64,000 nt of DNA from Pseudoneobacillus rhizosphaerae (lineage in GTDB: Bacteria; Bacillota; Bacilli; Bacillales; Cytobacillaceae), in contig NZ_CAKJTG010000005.1 of NCBI RefSeq assembly GCF_917563885.1, positions 178,793 to 242,792 on the forward strand. Direction: 5' to 3'. Below the pieces are notes generated by a model. It did not search any database. It was not told the origin of the DNA and was given only the letters and a program-made list of their open reading frames with translations. Shown here piece by piece: positions 11,142 to 27,429 of the stretch (position 1 is its first letter; every line of letters begins with the position of its first letter). Position numbers and translations under genes: made by a program.

Positions 11142-11145
<4 letters not shown>
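10510..11145 (-). CDS. pyrE: Orotate phosphoribosyltransferase
   Basis: PyrE converts orotate and PRPP to OMP, step five of UMP synthesis. The 211-residue protein has the PRPP-binding signature [14 protein letters not shown] and the [11 protein letters not shown] loop, with [13 protein letters not shown] as the flexible catalytic loop. I start at the ATG of 11143-11145 ([10 protein letters not shown]) with SD AGAGGTG, rather than six codons upstream. It is the last gene of the operon; its ATG overlaps the pyrF stop in an ATGA, indicating coupled translation. Confidence 0.96.
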
Positions 11146-13543
<2,398 letters not shown>

Positions 13544-13547
<4 letters not shown>

Positions 13548-16500
13548 ACGTAATGAACCTCCTTGGTAGTGGTTGTTCCTTCCATCGCTATTGTAGAAAA
13601 AGTCATCGATTCAATCACTTTTAAGATAGCATCAGCAGTGTCTAAGGATGTTAAGCAAGGTATTCCATTTTCCACAGATTCTCTGCGAATTTTAAAGCCA
13701 TCTCGTTCAGGCTGTTTTCCTCTCGTCAAGGTATTGATGACTAATTGGACCTTCCCTTTTCGAATGAAATCGAGCAATGTTATCCCTTCAGACCCAATTT
13801 TTCCAACTATATCAACATGGACACCTGCAGTTTTCAGATAATTAGCCGTCCCGCTTGTTGCTACTAGTTGGTATCCAATTTCTGCAAACCGTTTTGCTAG
13901 ATTTAAAGCCTCTTCTTTATCCTTATCTGCTACTGTTAACAAAACCGTACCATACTTCTTAATTTTCATTTTTGAAGCGATTAAGCCTTTATACAATGCC
14001 TTCTCTAAGGTAGAATCCTTCCCCATAACCTCTCCTGTCGATTTCATTTCCGGTCCAAGGGTAATGTCCACTCGACGTAATTTTTCAAATGAGAAGACAG
14101 GAACCTTTACATAAACTCCCGCTTTTTCAGGTACTAATCCAGGAATATATCCTTGTTCAATTAACGATTGTCCTAAAATAATCTTCGTTGCAATTTTTGC
14201 CATTGGTACATTTGTTATCTTACTTAAGAATGGTACTGTCCGACTAGAACGTGGGTTAACTTCGATTACATACACTTCGTCATGAGAAACAACATATTGG
14301 ATATTTAGTAAACCAATAATATTTAACCCTTTTGCTAATCGTTCCGTATAATCAACCAACTTCTGCTTGATAGCTGGTGACAAAGTTTGAGGTGGATAAA
14401 CAGCAATGGAATCACCAGAGTGAACACCAGCTCGTTCAATATGTTCCATGATCCCTGGGATTAACACGTTTACCCCATCAGAAATGGCATCTACCTCAAT
14501 TTCTTTACCTGTCAAGTAGCGATCAACTAATACTGGATGTTCTGGATTAATCTTTACAGCATTTCTCATATAATGTAATAGTTCTTCTTCTTGATAGACA
14601 ATTTCCATCGCTCTACCACCAAGTACATAGGATGGTCGGACTAAAACGGGATATCCAATTTCTGTAGCAATTGCGACTGCTTCCTCCACAGATAAGGCTG
14701 TTTTTCCTAATGGCTGTGGAATATCCAAACGAACAAGTGACTGTTCAAATTTGTCACGGTTTTCAGCTCTGTCTAAATCTTCTAAGCTTGTTCCTAGAAT
14801 TTTCACTCCATTTTCTACGAGTGCTGCTGCTAGATTAATAGCGGTTTGCCCTCCGAATTGCACGACAACTCCTTCTGGTTGTTCCAAATCGATGATGTGC
14901 ATGACATCTTCAATGGTCAATGGTTCAAAATATAGTTTATCTGAGATACTAAAATCGGTCGAAACGGTTTCAGGATTACTATTAATAATAATCGCCTCGT
15001 AGCCTGCTTCTTTAATGGCCCAAACAGAGTGTACCGTGGCATAATCAAATTCGATTCCTTGCCCAATCCTGATAGGACCAGACCCTAATACTAATACACT
15101 TTTTCGATTTGATACGATGGATTCATTTTCATCCTCATATGTTCCATAAAAATAAGCTGTTTCCGACTCAAACTCAGCTGCACATGTATCAACCATTTTA
15201 TAGACTGGGATAATATTATTTTCTTTTCTCCATTGATAAATCTGTGTTGCCTTTGCGCTCCATAATTTAGCAATGGTAACATCTGAAAAGCCCTTCTCTT
15301 TTGCCATTTTCCCTATTTCAAAATCAAAGGGATAGGATTCAATCGTTTTTTCAAATTGGATAATACCTTCGATTTTTTTAAGGAAAAAGAGGTCAATTTG
15401 ACTCCAATCGTGAATTGTTTCAATTGAAATTCCTCTTTTAATTGCTTCTGCAATATAGAAAAGTCTTTCGTCCCCTGCTTTACGTATCCTCTTTTCTACA
15501 GTTAGATGATCAATATGATTAGCGTTTGCTAATTCTAAATGGAATGTATTGGATTCTAGAGAGCGTACAGCCTTTAATAATGATTCTTCAAATGTTCTTC
15601 CAATGGCCATTACTTCACCCGTTGCTTTCATTTGTGTACCGAGTGAGCGATTAGCTGATTCAAATTTATCAAATGGCCATCTAGGAATTTTAGTTACAAT
15701 ATAATCTAAAGCTGGTTCAAAGCTTGCATATGTTTTTCCCGTAACAGGGTTCATCATTTCATCAAGTGTTAGCCCAACTGCAATTTTTGCTGCAAGTTTA
15801 GCAATCGGATAACCTGTTGCCTTTGATGCTAAGGCAGATGAACGACTGACACGTGGGTTAACTTCAATAATATAGTAGTTAAAGCTATAAGGATCCAATG
15901 CTAGCTGGACATTACAGCCTCCTTCAATTTTAAGGGCACGGATAATTTTTAAGGACACGTTACGTAACAGCTGGTATTCACGGTCACTTAACGTTTGACT
16001 TGGAGCCACTACAATCGAATCACCTGTATGTACACCAACAGGGTCAATATTCTCCATATTACAAACGACAATTGCGTTATCATTTGAATCTCTCATTACT
16101 TCATACTCAATTTCTTTAAAACCAGCAATACTGCGTTCTAATAAACACTGACCTACTGGACTATTTTTTAAGCCGCTTAAAATAATTTCATTAAGATCTT
16201 CCTCATCGTGACAAATCCCTCCACCCGTTCCACCTAGTGTAAAGGCTGGACGGACGATAACTGGATATCCTACTTGTTTAATAAACTCATAGGCTTCATC
16301 AATACTATGTACAATTGCACTTTCTGGAACTGGTTCACCAAGTTCATTCATTAAATCCTTAAATAGCTCTCGATCCTCTGCCTGCTGAATAGCTGAAAGC
16401 TTCGTTCCAAGAATTTCAACCCCACATTCCTTTAGAATCCCAGACTCAGCTAACTCTACAGCTAGATTAAGTCCCGTTTGCCCACCTAATGTGGCAAGAA

Positions 16501-16756
16501 TGGCATCTGGACGTTCTTTTCGAATGATTCGGTTAACAAAATCAAGCGTCAAAGGCTCTATGTAAACAACATCGGCCATTTCTGTATCGGTCATAATTGT
16601 CGCAGGATTGGAGTTCACTAAAATGACTTTATAGCCTTCTTCTTTTAATGCGATACAAGCTTGTGTTCCAGCATAATCAAATTCCGCTGCTTGCCCGATG
16701 ATAATAGGACCAGATCCGATGACTAAAATAGAGTTTATATCTGTACGTTTTGCCAT
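13544..16756 (-). CDS. pyrAB: Carbamoyl-phosphate synthase (pyrimidine-specific), large subunit
   Basis: The large subunit makes carbamoyl phosphate from bicarbonate, ammonia (from PyrAA) and two ATP. At 1070 residues it is full length, with two homologous ATP-grasp halves: the first begins [20 protein letters not shown] and the second [20 protein letters not shown] near residue 555. The C-terminal allosteric MGS-like domain (about 935-1070) is present and would bind UMP/PRPP. It overlaps pyrAA by 22 bases. SD is GGAAGGGG. The copy lies inside a PyrR-controlled operon, so it is the pyrimidine rather than the arginine paralogue. Confidence 0.97.
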
Positions 16757-17837
16757 GCCGAAACCCCTTCCTCTTTTTCATGTTTCACCAATTGTAAAAA
16801 TTGATCGAATAAGCCGTTTGCATCTTCTGGTCCAGGTGAAGCCTCTGGATGATATTGAACTGTAAAGGCAGGAAACTCCCTATGTTTTAAGCCTTCAATA
16901 GTTCCATCATTTAATGCAATATGTGTGACAAGTAATGGTGTATTTTCGATGGAGGATTCCTCTACAGTAAAGCCGTGATTTTGAGAAGTGATAGCAATTT
17001 TTCCTGTGGATAAATCTTTAACAGGATGGTTTGACCCTCGGTGACCGAATTTCATTTTGTCTGTATCCGCTCCACATGCTAATGCAAACAGCTGATGCCC
17101 TAAACAGATTCCAAACAATGGCACTTTTCCTAATACACCGTTTATCATTTCAATTGCCTCCGGGACATCCTTTGGATCTCCAGGGCCATTAGATAACATG
17201 ATTCCATCCGGTCTAAGCTGAAGAATTTCTGTTGCAGTTGTATGATATGGTACGACAATGACATCGCAATCTCTTTTATTTAATTCTCTTAATATCCCAT
17301 GCTTCATACCGAAGTCAACTAGAACAATTCTGTATCCACGTCCAGGACTTGGATACGCTGTTTTCGTGGAGACCTGTTTTACTTGATTTGTTACTAATCT
17401 ATTCTGTTGAAGAGTTTGAATCACTTCTTGGGCATCTGATTCAATTCCACATAATGCCCCTTTAAGCGTGCCATATTGACGGATGATTCTAGTTAATTTT
17501 CTAGTATCAATTCCAGAAATTGCTGGGATATTTTTCATTTTAAAATATTCATCTAAACTCCAATCACTTCTCCAGTTTGAAGGATAATCAGCCACTTCCT
17601 TAACAATAAATGCACTAATTGCTGGCTGAATCGATTCAAAATCATCCCGATTGATGCCGTAGTTTCCAACTAAAGGATAGGTTAAAGTAACGATTTGTCC
17701 GCAATAAGAGGGGTCTGATAAGATTTCTTGGTATCCGGTCATCCCTGTATTAAAGACAACCTCGCCCACTGTATTGATTTCACTGCCAAAACCATTCCCA
17801 ATGAAAACTGTACCATCCTCTAAGATTAATTGTCGTT

Positions 17838-17841
<4 letters not shown>
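16735..17841 (-). CDS. pyrAA: Carbamoyl-phosphate synthase (pyrimidine-specific), small subunit
   Basis: The glutaminase subunit hydrolyses glutamine and channels ammonia to PyrAB. The 368 residues show the N-terminal CPSase small-chain domain ([17 protein letters not shown]) and a class I glutamine amidotransferase domain with the nucleophile in [16 protein letters not shown] and the His-Glu pair in [13 protein letters not shown] is AAGGAGTGG. Overlaps both neighbours by a few bases, consistent with one transcript. Confidence 0.97.
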
Positions 17842-20046
<2,205 letters not shown>

Positions 20047-20049
20047 CTA

Positions 20050-20091
20050 CAATAAATAAAACACCCTGAACCATTTCGGTCAGGGTGTTTA
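20050..20091 (-). terminator. Attenuator terminator of the pyrP-pyrB leader
   Basis: An 11-bp stem AAACACCCTGA / TCAGGGTGTTT followed by TATTTATT on the minus strand. Its 5' arm (20083-20090) is complementary to GGGTGTTT at 20150-20157, which provides the competing antiterminator pairing. Confidence 0.85.
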
Positions 20092-20195
20092 GACAGTTAG
20101 AGAAAAAGGCAGACATACTTTTACCCTTTTCAATACCGACATGTAATCCAAACACCCTTTTAAGTCTCTCGGACTTGATTAAAAGGTACTATTTT
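20092..20195 (-). promoter_or_regulatory. PyrR-responsive attenuator leader (pyrP-pyrB)
   Basis: The RNA contains AAGTCCGAGAGACTT (minus strand of 20162-20176), which matches the PyrR-binding anti-antiterminator loop consensus ARUCCNGNGAGGYU with one or two changes in the last GGYU part. Binding of PyrR-UMP would stabilise this loop, free the terminator and reduce pyrB and downstream expression. Confidence 0.85.
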
Positions 20196-21500
20196 CTACG
20201 CCACTCGGTTTGCTTGATTTGAATGTTCTTCGAATACGTCTTCTTTTACAGGCTCTCTACCAGGTAGGATCAGGTTCAAAATAATCCCAATAATCGCTGC
20301 AAGGGCCATACCTTGGATTTCAAAACCAGATACTTTAATGAATGCTCCACCAATTCCGATAACTAAGATTACTGATGAAATGACTAAGTTGCGTTTGTCA
20401 CCAAAATCTATTTTACTATCCACTAACATACGTAATCCCGAAGATGCAATAATTCCGAAAAGGAGAATCGAGACACCACCCATTACAGGTGTTGGTATTG
20501 TTCCAATTAATGCAGTTATTTTACCAATAAATCCAAAAACAGTTGCTAGTACAGCCGCTCCAAAAATCACATAAACGCTGTATACCCTTGTAATGGCTAG
20601 AACACCGATATTTTCACCGTAAGTTGTCTTTGGTGGGCCACCTATCAATCCTGAAATCATTGTCGCTATCCCGTCACCCAAAATCGAACGGTGCAAGCCT
20701 GGCTTAATGATATAATTACGGCCAACTACTTTATTTAGGACTAGCTGATGTCCAATATGTTCGGATAAGGTAACGATGGCTACTGGCACCATTAACCAGA
20801 TAATATCCGATGTTATTTTCACTGAATAATCTACACCAGGTATTAGGAAATCAGGCATTTCGAACCATTTTGCTTCTTGAACCGGTGTAAAATCAACAAC
20901 ACCTACGAAAAGTGCGTATATGTAACCGACGATGATACCGAACAGAATTGGGATAAGGCTCATTATTCCTTTAAAGTAGATAGAGCAAATTATAGTTGCT
21001 GCAAGCGTAACTAATGCGATGGAAAAAAGCTTTAAGTCGTATTCTTTTGTAACTTTATCGATCATCGCCATATTAACGGCTGTCCCTGATAATGCTAAAC
21101 CGATAACAATGATGACAGGGCCCACTACAATCGGGGGTAGAAGATTCATAATCCAGCGGTAACCTGCTTTATAGATGACAAGTGCTACGATTCCATAAAC
21201 AAGCCCAGCTATAAAAGTACCAATCATCGCTCCACCTGGGCCACCTGCTGCTTTAGCAGCAATGACGGGTGATATGAAAGCGAAGGAAGAACCAAGGTAT
21301 GCTGGTACTTGCCATTTCGTTACAATTAAAAAGGCGATTGTACCAAGTCCACTTGATATTAGGGCGATTGCTGGACTTAAATCAACAAGAAACGGAACTA
21401 AGATAGTTGCACCAAACATGGCAAATAAGTGCTGTAAACTTAAAGATAACCATTGAAATGTACTAGGTACGTCATGAACATCTAAAATTGGCTTATTCAT
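20196..21500 (-). CDS. pyrP: Uracil permease (NCS2 family)
   Basis: PyrP imports uracil, coupled to protons. The 434-residue product has the NCS2 layout of about fourteen membrane segments: N-terminal QHLFAMFGATILVPFL, the transport-site helix near ATIMSGLIGGPPKTTYGENIGV (the NCS2 signature with conserved Glu-Asn) and TALIGTIPTPVMGGVSILLFG. SD GGGAG lies ahead of the ATG. It lies second in the operon, between the second and third attenuators, so uptake and synthesis respond together to UMP. Confidence 0.95.
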   Translation of the reverse strand: MNKPILDVHDVPSTFQWLSLSLQHLFAMFGATILVPFLVDLSPAIALISSGLGTIAFLIVTKWQVPAYLGSSFAFISPVIAAKAAGGPGGAMIGTFIAGLVYGIVALVIYKAGYRWIMNLLPPIVVGPVIIVIGLALSGTAVNMAMIDKVTKEYDLKLFSIALVTLAATIICSIYFKGIMSLIPILFGIIVGYIYALFVGVVDFTPVQEAKWFEMPDFLIPGVDYSVKITSDIIWLMVPVAIVTLSEHIGHQLVLNKVVGRNYIIKPGLHRSILGDGIATMISGLIGGPPKTTYGENIGVLAITRVYSVYVIFGAAVLATVFGFIGKITALIGTIPTPVMGGVSILLFGIIASSGLRMLVDSKIDFGDKRNLVISSVILVIGIGGAFIKVSGFEIQGMALAAIIGIILNLILPGREPVKEDVFEEHSNQANRVA

Positions 21501-21525
21501 TTTTATTTCTCCCTCATTTCACCCT

Positions 21526-21572
21526 ATAAAAAAAACCTCTTGCAGCAAAAGTGTGCAAAGAGGGTAGGAAGG
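21526..21572 (-). terminator. Attenuator terminator of the pyrR-pyrP leader
   Basis: CCTCTTTGCA / TGCAAGAGG stem (one bulged T) followed by TTTTTTTTATAG on the minus strand. Confidence 0.8.
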
Positions 21573-21647
21573 CAGAAAAAGGATATATTCCTTTTATCTC
21601 TATCCCCTTTGACAGCCTCACAGGACCGCAATTAAAGGGTGTTTTAT
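21573..21647 (-). promoter_or_regulatory. PyrR-responsive attenuator leader (pyrR-pyrP)
   Basis: GCGGTCCTGTGAGGCTGTC (minus strand of 21611-21629) is a good match to the PyrR-binding loop (GGUCCNGUGAGGCU core). It directly follows the pyrR stop and precedes the terminator at 21526-21572. Confidence 0.87.
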
Positions 21648-22211
<564 letters not shown>

Positions 22212-22225
22212 CTAAATTGGAAACG

Positions 22226-22262
22226 GATATAAAAAACCCTCTCACCATTGATGAGAGGGTAA
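22226..22262 (-). terminator. Attenuator terminator of the pyrR leader
   Basis: ACCCTCTCA / TGAGAGGGT stem (22236-22260) followed by TTTTTTATATCC on the minus strand; first attenuator of the pyr operon. Confidence 0.88.
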
Positions 22263-22354
22263 ACGAGTAATTTTAATAGAAGATATAAGTATCCAATCTT
22301 CCAAACCGTTTCCTTCTCAGCCTCACGGGACTGTCTTAAAGGACTTATTTAACT
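22263..22354 (-). promoter_or_regulatory. PyrR-responsive attenuator leader (5' of pyrR)
   Basis: AAGACAGTCCCGTGAGGCTG (minus strand of 22318-22337) contains the PyrR loop consensus AGUCCNGUGAGGCU exactly. The first attenuator, so PyrR feeds back on its own gene. Confidence 0.9.
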
Positions 22355-22360
22355 AAACTT

Positions 22361-22389
22361 ATATTAAAATAAGATTTCCTCTATGTCAA
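22361..22389 (-). promoter_or_regulatory. Sigma-A promoter of the pyr operon
   Basis: TTGACA (minus strand of 22384-22389), 17-base spacer, TAATAT (22361-22366). The -35 box overlaps the rluD stop codon. It would start transcription just before the first PyrR loop. Confidence 0.85.
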
Positions 22390-23297
22390 TGATTATTTCT
22401 AAGGTTCAGAAGGAGCTCTTCAAATTCCGCTGGTAGTGGAGCCTCAAACTCTAGATATTCATTTGTTCGTGGATGATTAAATCCAAGTAAGCCTGCATGT
22501 AAAGCTTGACCGTTAATATCCAGGGTTTTTCTAGGTCCATATTTTGGATCACCCACTAAAGGAAATCCAATATATTTCATGTGAACACGAATTTGATGTG
22601 TTCTACCTGTTTCTAACTGGCACTCTACATAAGTAAAGTCTTTAAAACGTTCTATAACATGAAAATGCGTCACAGCATGTTTTCCATTATCGACGACCGT
22701 CATACTTTGACGATCCCTAGTATCTCGCCCAAGTGGAGCATCGATTGTCCCATAATCATGAGGAATATGACCATGAACAATAGCCTTATACTTACGAGTT
22801 ACTGTTTTTGCTACTAATTGATTGACTAAGCTTTCATGGGCTAAATCACTTTTTGCAACCATTAATAGTCCTGAAGTATCTTTATCAATCCGGTGGACTA
22901 TTCCAGGTCTTAATACTCCATTTATTCCAGATAAATCTGTACAATGAGCCATTAACCCATTTACTAATGTACCTGAAGAATGACCAGGTGCTGGATGAAC
23001 AACCATCCCCTTCGGTTTATTCACTACAAGAACATCAGAATCTTCAAAATAAATATCAAGATTCATCTCTTCAGCTACTACATCAAGCTCCTCAGGTTCA
23101 GGGATAATGATCTCAACTTGATCATTGACACTACATTTATAGTTCGTTTTTACCTTTAAACCATTAACTAATACGTGCCCTTCCTTTATCCACTGTTGTA
23201 CTTGTGATCTTGACCATTCTTCGTTTATACTACTAATTGCTTTATCTATTCGATCATTCTTCTGATCTTCATGAATGATGTGTTCCATCTTCTCCAT
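22386..23297 (-). CDS. RluA/RluD-family 23S rRNA pseudouridine synthase
   Basis: Predicted to isomerise uridines in 23S rRNA helix 69 or a related site (B. subtilis YlyB, RluD-like). The 303 residues have an N-terminal S4 RNA-binding domain (about 15-75; DRIDKAISS...[19 protein letters not shown]) and the catalytic domain with the [12 protein letters not shown] motif holding the active-site Asp, plus the [20 protein letters not shown] block. The ATG at 23295-23297 has AAAGGAG at good spacing. It overlaps lspA by 29 bases, so both are on one transcript. The exact rRNA target is inferred. Confidence 0.92.
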   Translation of the reverse strand: MEKMEHIIHEDQKNDRIDKAISSINEEWSRSQVQQWIKEGHVLVNGLKVKTNYKCSVNDQVEIIIPEPEELDVVAEEMNLDIYFEDSDVLVVNKPKGMVVHPAPGHSSGTLVNGLMAHCTDLSGINGVLRPGIVHRIDKDTSGLLMVAKSDLAHESLVNQLVAKTVTRKYKAIVHGHIPHDYGTIDAPLGRDTRDRQSMTVVDNGKHAVTHFHVIERFKDFTYVECQLETGRTHQIRVHMKYIGFPLVGDPKYGPRKTLDINGQALHAGLLGFNHPRTNEYLEFEAPLPAEFEELLLNLRNNH

Positions 23298-23760
23298 ACG
23301 TTTTCTCCTTTGCTTCTCTCTCTTCTCGCAGCATTTGTAGCATTAAAAGCCCAACACCCACGACAAGTGCGGAGTCAGCAATATTAAATACCGGAAAATC
23401 ATAGCTAAAAATAAATGTGTTTACGAAATCAACTACCTCTTTACGGATTACTCGGTCAATAAAATTACCTATTGCCCCGCCAAGCATCAATCCTAATGAC
23501 AAACCAAGTAGCATTTTTCCTCTTGCATGCTTTTGTATATAATAAATAATACCAATAATCACAATTACTGTTATGACATAAAAAAACCACATTTGACCCT
23601 GTAATATCCCCCAAGCGGCTCCACGATTCCGATGGGAAGTAATATACAGAAAATCCTCAATAACGGTAATGCTCTCACCAAGACGCATATTCTTTACAAC
23701 TAGCCATTTTGTTACTTGGTCTAATAAAATGACTAAAAAGGCAATTATGTAGTAAAACAC
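23269..23760 (-). CDS. lspA: Lipoprotein signal peptidase (signal peptidase II)
   Basis: LspA removes the signal peptide from diacylglyceryl prolipoproteins in the membrane. The 163-residue protein has four hydrophobic helices, LLDQVTKW at the first, and the two catalytic aspartates Asp102 (GNFIDRV) and Asp129 (FNIADSAL). The start codon is GTG with SD GGAGGTTTC. It lies between ylyA and the rluD-like gene as in B. subtilis. Confidence 0.96.
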   Translation of the reverse strand: MFYYIIAFLVILLDQVTKWLVVKNMRLGESITVIEDFLYITSHRNRGAAWGILQGQMWFFYVITVIVIIGIIYYIQKHARGKMLLGLSLGLMLGGAIGNFIDRVIRKEVVDFVNTFIFSYDFPVFNIADSALVVGVGLLMLQMLREEREAKEKTYGEDGTHHS

Positions 23761-23837
23761 AAAGAAACCTCCAAACTAATATCTATTGTTCCTTTGCATT
23801 TTAGCACACAATCCATAATAACCACAATCATCCCACC

Positions 23838-24134
23838 TTAATTATAGTGATATGTATGTGCCTTTTTTAAGTAGCTTTTCATATCATTAAAATCTTTCAG
23901 GCTTTTTGCAGTCGGTACTTCATAAAGTAAATCATAAGGGATTAGTTCCCCAGACATTTCACATTTTCCGAATTCCCCACATTCTAATTTGTGTAAGGTG
24001 GATTGAACATCTTTTAATTCTGCTTCAACATATTTTTTAATCTTTTGATGAACTAAATCATTTTTTAGTTTACCATCCAGTTCTCGTTCAAAATCACGGA
24101 GTTCCTCATAAAGCTTCTTTTCAAAAACTTTCAA
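23838..24134 (-). CDS. ylyA: DksA/TraR-like protein YlyA with degenerate zinc finger
   Basis: The product resembles the TraR/DksA superfamily, and in B. subtilis the gene at this place (ylyA) encodes a DksA-like regulator that affects late sporulation genes. I start at TTG 24132-24134 because GGAGGTG lies seven bases upstream; the longer ATG form (113 residues) would place that SD inside the gene. The 98 residues are a coiled-coil N-terminal part (to about 60) and a C4-like segment ECGEFGKCEMSGELIPYDLL, then EVPTAKSLKDF. Only one of the four zinc-ligand cysteines is retained in register (the second is Ser, the C-terminal pair is gone), so zinc binding is unlikely. Confidence 0.8.
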   Translation of the reverse strand: MKVFEKKLYEELRDFERELDGKLKNDLVHQKIKKYVEAELKDVQSTLHKLECGEFGKCEMSGELIPYDLLYEVPTAKSLKDFNDMKSYLKKAHTYHYN

Positions 24135-24221
24135 TCCTAACACCTCCGTAATAAGATTAAAATTAGTATTCGCCACCAAACTTAAATCAAACGCAACAAC
24201 ATTTGGCAGTTATTTTTTATA

Positions 24222-24262
24222 CAAATAAAATAGAGGCTAAAACCAATGGTTTCAGCCTCCCT
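24222..24262 (-). terminator. Terminator after ileS
   Basis: GAGGCTGAAACC / GGTTTTAGCCTC hairpin (24233-24259) followed on the minus strand by TATTTTATTTG. Confidence 0.8.
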
Positions 24263-24265
24263 TTG

Positions 24266-27037
24266 TTAAGATTGTGTAGCATAGTTTCCTTTAATTACAT
24301 CTGCACAACGTGGGCAAAGTGTTGGATATTCCGAAACATTTCCAACTTCTGGGGTAACAACCCAACAACGCTCACATATTTCTCCTTCTGCTTTAGAAAT
24401 AACGATTGCTGAAGTTTCAAACTTCAGAGCATTTTCTGGAGCTTGATCAAAAGATCCAGCTACTTCAAAACCAGAAACAATAAAGAGTTGATTTAAATTT
24501 TCACTAATGCTATCTAACAATGCTTTAGATTTATCAGTTGCATATAATGTAACTTTTGCTGCTAGTGATTTACCGATAACTTTTTCATTTCTTGCCGCTT
24601 CTAATGCTTTCAATACATCATCACGAAGCTTCAAAAAGGCACTCCACTTTTCTTCTAATGCTTTTGCGTTTTCTAGCTCTTTAAATTCGGGCATATCTGT
24701 TAACTGAACGCTTTCCTCAGTTACAGATGGAATGTACTCCCAAACTTCGTCAGCCGTATGCGCAAGAATTGGAGATACTAGCTTTGTTAAAGCCAGTAAG
24801 CTTTCATGAAGAACGGTTTGAATAGCCCGACGCTCAGGATGATTTTTTGCTTCTATATATAAAACATCCTTAGCAAAATCTAAGTAGAATGCACTTAAGT
24901 CTAGCGTACAGAAATTATTAATTGCATGGTAAATGCCCGCAAATTCATAGTTTTCATATGCTTCACGTACATTTTTAATTAATTTATTTAGTTTCACAAG
25001 CATGTATTGGTCCACTTCACGTAGATTTTCGTAGGAAACTGAATCTGTTGCTGGATTAAAATCTGCAAGGTTCCCTAATAGGAAGCGGAAGGTATTACGA
25101 ATTTTACGATATACCTCGGCAACTTGCTTAAGAATCGCATCTGAAACGCGAACATCCGATTGATAATCAACTGAAGCTACCCATAAACGTAATATATCAG
25201 CACCCAACTGATCCATTACTTTAGCAGGAACGACAACATTCCCAAGTGACTTACTCATTTTACGGCCTTCACCATCAAGTGCAAAACCATGGCTTAAAAC
25301 ACCTTTGTATGGGGCTTTTCCTGTAACTGCAACACTTGTTGATAAAGAAGAGTTAAACCAACCACGATATTGGTCTGAGCCTTCTAAATACAGGTCAGCA
25401 GGACGTTGTAGGTCCTCTCTTTCTTCTAGTACGGACTGATGTGAGGAACCAGAATCAAACCAAACATCCATAATATCCGTTTCTTTTGTAAACTGGCCAT
25501 TAGGGCTTCCTGGATGTGTAAAGCCTTCCGGTAATAAATCCTTTGCTTCACTTTCAAACCAAATATTTGAACCGTGCTTACGGAATAAATTTGATACATG
25601 ATTAATTGTTTCATCAGTGATAATCGATTCTCCATTTTCGGCAAAGAATACTGGTATTGGAACCCCCCAAGCACGTTGACGGGAAATACACCAATCCCCA
25701 CGATCACGAACCATGTTAAATAATCTTGTTTCACCCCAAGCAGGTACCCATTTCGTTTCCTCTACTGCTTTTAAAAGTTCAGAACGGAAATCCTTAATAG
25801 AGGCAAACCACTGTGCAGTAGCACGGAAGATAACAGGCTTTTTCGTTCTCCAATCATGTGGATAGGAGTGAGTAAAGAAGTTTAGCTTTAATAACGCTCC
25901 AACACTCTCTAATTTTTCAGTTATTGGTTTATTAGCTTGATCATAAAATAAGCCTTCAAACCCTGGTGCTTCACTTGTCATAACACCTTTGTCATCTACT
26001 GGACAAAGTACGTCTAAACCATATTTTTGACCTACTTGGAAGTCATCTTCCCCATGACCAGGAGCCGTATGAACACAGCCAGTTCCTGCATCAGTAGTAA
26101 CATGCTCGCCAAGGACAACTATTGAATCACGGTCATATAATGGATGCTGACAAACTACGAACTCTAGCTCTGAACCTTTAACTTTAGATACTACATTTGT
26201 CTGTTCCCAACCAATTTCTTTTGCTGCATTTTCAAGTAATTCTTCAGCAACTAAAAACTTCTCTCCATTTACCTCAGCAACCACATAGATTAATTCAGGG
26301 TGTAAGGAAATGGCCAAGTTAGCAGGAATCGTCCACGGAGTTGTAGTCCAAATCACTACATTCGTCCCTACTTCTAATACACCCTTTCCATCTTTCACTT
26401 TAAATGAAACATATATAGAAGCTGATCGTTTATCTTGATATTCAATTTCTGCTTCAGCTAAAGCGGATTCACTAGAAGGTGACCAATAGACAGGCTTTTT
26501 CCCTTTATAAATATATCCTTTTTTAGCCATTTCACCAAAAACCTTAATTTGCTGTGCTTCATATTCAGGCTTCAAAGTGATATAAGGATTTTCCCAATCT
26601 CCTCTTACTCCCAAGCGCTTAAATTGGGAACGTTGGTTATCGATTTGCTCATAAGCATATGCTTCACAAAGCTTTCTGAATTCAGCAACAGTCATTTCCT
26701 TGCGTTTGACACCTTTATTAGTTAATGCTTGTTCAATTGGTAGACCGTGAGTATCCCATCCAGGAACATACGGGGCATTAAACCCACTCATAGATTTATA
26801 TCGAACGATTACGTCTTTAAGAATTTTATTTAACGCATGACCGATATGAATGTCTCCATTCGCATATGGTGGACCATCGTGTAGCACAAACATTGGACGT
26901 CCTGCAGTCCGAGCTTGAACCTTTTCATAAATATTCATAACACGCCATTTTTCTTGAACGTCTGGCTCTCGTTTTGGTAAATTCCCCCGCATTGGGAACT
27001 CTGTTTGTGGCATCAATAACGTATCCTTGTAATCCAT
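24266..27037 (-). CDS. ileS: Isoleucyl-tRNA synthetase
   Basis: IleS charges tRNA-Ile and edits misactivated valine. At 923 residues it is full length: class I HIGH motif in [15 protein letters not shown], the CP1 editing domain ([14 protein letters not shown] and the [11 protein letters not shown] core), KMSKS in [12 protein letters not shown], an anticodon-binding helical domain, and a C-terminal zinc finger CERCW...CPRC. The start MDYKDTLLM (ATG 27035-27037) has GGAGG nine bases upstream. It is preceded by a T-box leader, so expression should rise when tRNA-Ile is uncharged. Confidence 0.97.
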   Translation of the reverse strand: MDYKDTLLMPQTEFPMRGNLPKREPDVQEKWRVMNIYEKVQARTAGRPMFVLHDGPPYANGDIHIGHALNKILKDVIVRYKSMSGFNAPYVPGWDTHGLPIEQALTNKGVKRKEMTVAEFRKLCEAYAYEQIDNQRSQFKRLGVRGDWENPYITLKPEYEAQQIKVFGEMAKKGYIYKGKKPVYWSPSSESALAEAEIEYQDKRSASIYVSFKVKDGKGVLEVGTNVVIWTTTPWTIPANLAISLHPELIYVVAEVNGEKFLVAEELLENAAKEIGWEQTNVVSKVKGSELEFVVCQHPLYDRDSIVVLGEHVTTDAGTGCVHTAPGHGEDDFQVGQKYGLDVLCPVDDKGVMTSEAPGFEGLFYDQANKPITEKLESVGALLKLNFFTHSYPHDWRTKKPVIFRATAQWFASIKDFRSELLKAVEETKWVPAWGETRLFNMVRDRGDWCISRQRAWGVPIPVFFAENGESIITDETINHVSNLFRKHGSNIWFESEAKDLLPEGFTHPGSPNGQFTKETDIMDVWFDSGSSHQSVLEEREDLQRPADLYLEGSDQYRGWFNSSLSTSVAVTGKAPYKGVLSHGFALDGEGRKMSKSLGNVVVPAKVMDQLGADILRLWVASVDYQSDVRVSDAILKQVAEVYRKIRNTFRFLLGNLADFNPATDSVSYENLREVDQYMLVKLNKLIKNVREAYENYEFAGIYHAINNFCTLDLSAFYLDFAKDVLYIEAKNHPERRAIQTVLHESLLALTKLVSPILAHTADEVWEYIPSVTEESVQLTDMPEFKELENAKALEEKWSAFLKLRDDVLKALEAARNEKVIGKSLAAKVTLYATDKSKALLDSISENLNQLFIVSGFEVAGSFDQAPENALKFETSAIVISKAEGEICERCWVVTPEVGNVSEYPTLCPRCADVIKGNYATQS

Positions 27038-27125
27038 TTCCAATTCCTCCAAACCAATCTTACTTTAACAGTGCTTTTGACAATATAACCGCAATCAACA
27101 TGAATCATACTAGCTCTTAAGTTTT

Positions 27126-27372
27126 TGAAAACAAAAAAAGCCCTCTCGTCCCAAAAGGGACGAGAAGACTTTCCCGCGGTACCACCCTTATAGATTATCA
27201 TTATAATCCACTCGTAAAAATTCGTAACGTGAATTTACGCCAAAACTACTCTCCTTTTTAAGGATTTCACTTCGGGACTTAAGGGTGATCTTCCATTAAT
27301 CTTACTTTGATGGGCTTTCACCTTCCCCATCTCGCTTTATAAAGTAAATGATCTTGTACTGTCCCTATCATT
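27126..27372 (-). promoter_or_regulatory. T-box riboswitch leader of ileS
   Basis: The minus strand carries the T-box sequence AAGGGTGGTACCGCGGG (27173-27189), which pairs with the tRNA acceptor end, followed by a terminator GTCCC/GGGAC hairpin (27141-27167) and TTTTTTT. The Stem I base is GGGAC (about 27362-27366) with GTCCC (27274-27278), and an AGTA motif follows it. The likely specifier codon is ATC (27287-27289), Ile, followed by A. This fills the 392-base gap between ileS and divIVA. Confidence 0.92.
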
Positions 27373-27429
27373 GTCACAAGCATTATTTTAATTTTATTAA
27401 GAAATTATATGCTATTAGCTCGCATTTCG

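Noticed and set aside
27013..27201. 62-codon frame just before ileS
   Set aside because: Lies in the T-box terminator and antiterminator; the sequence is explained by the RNA structure.
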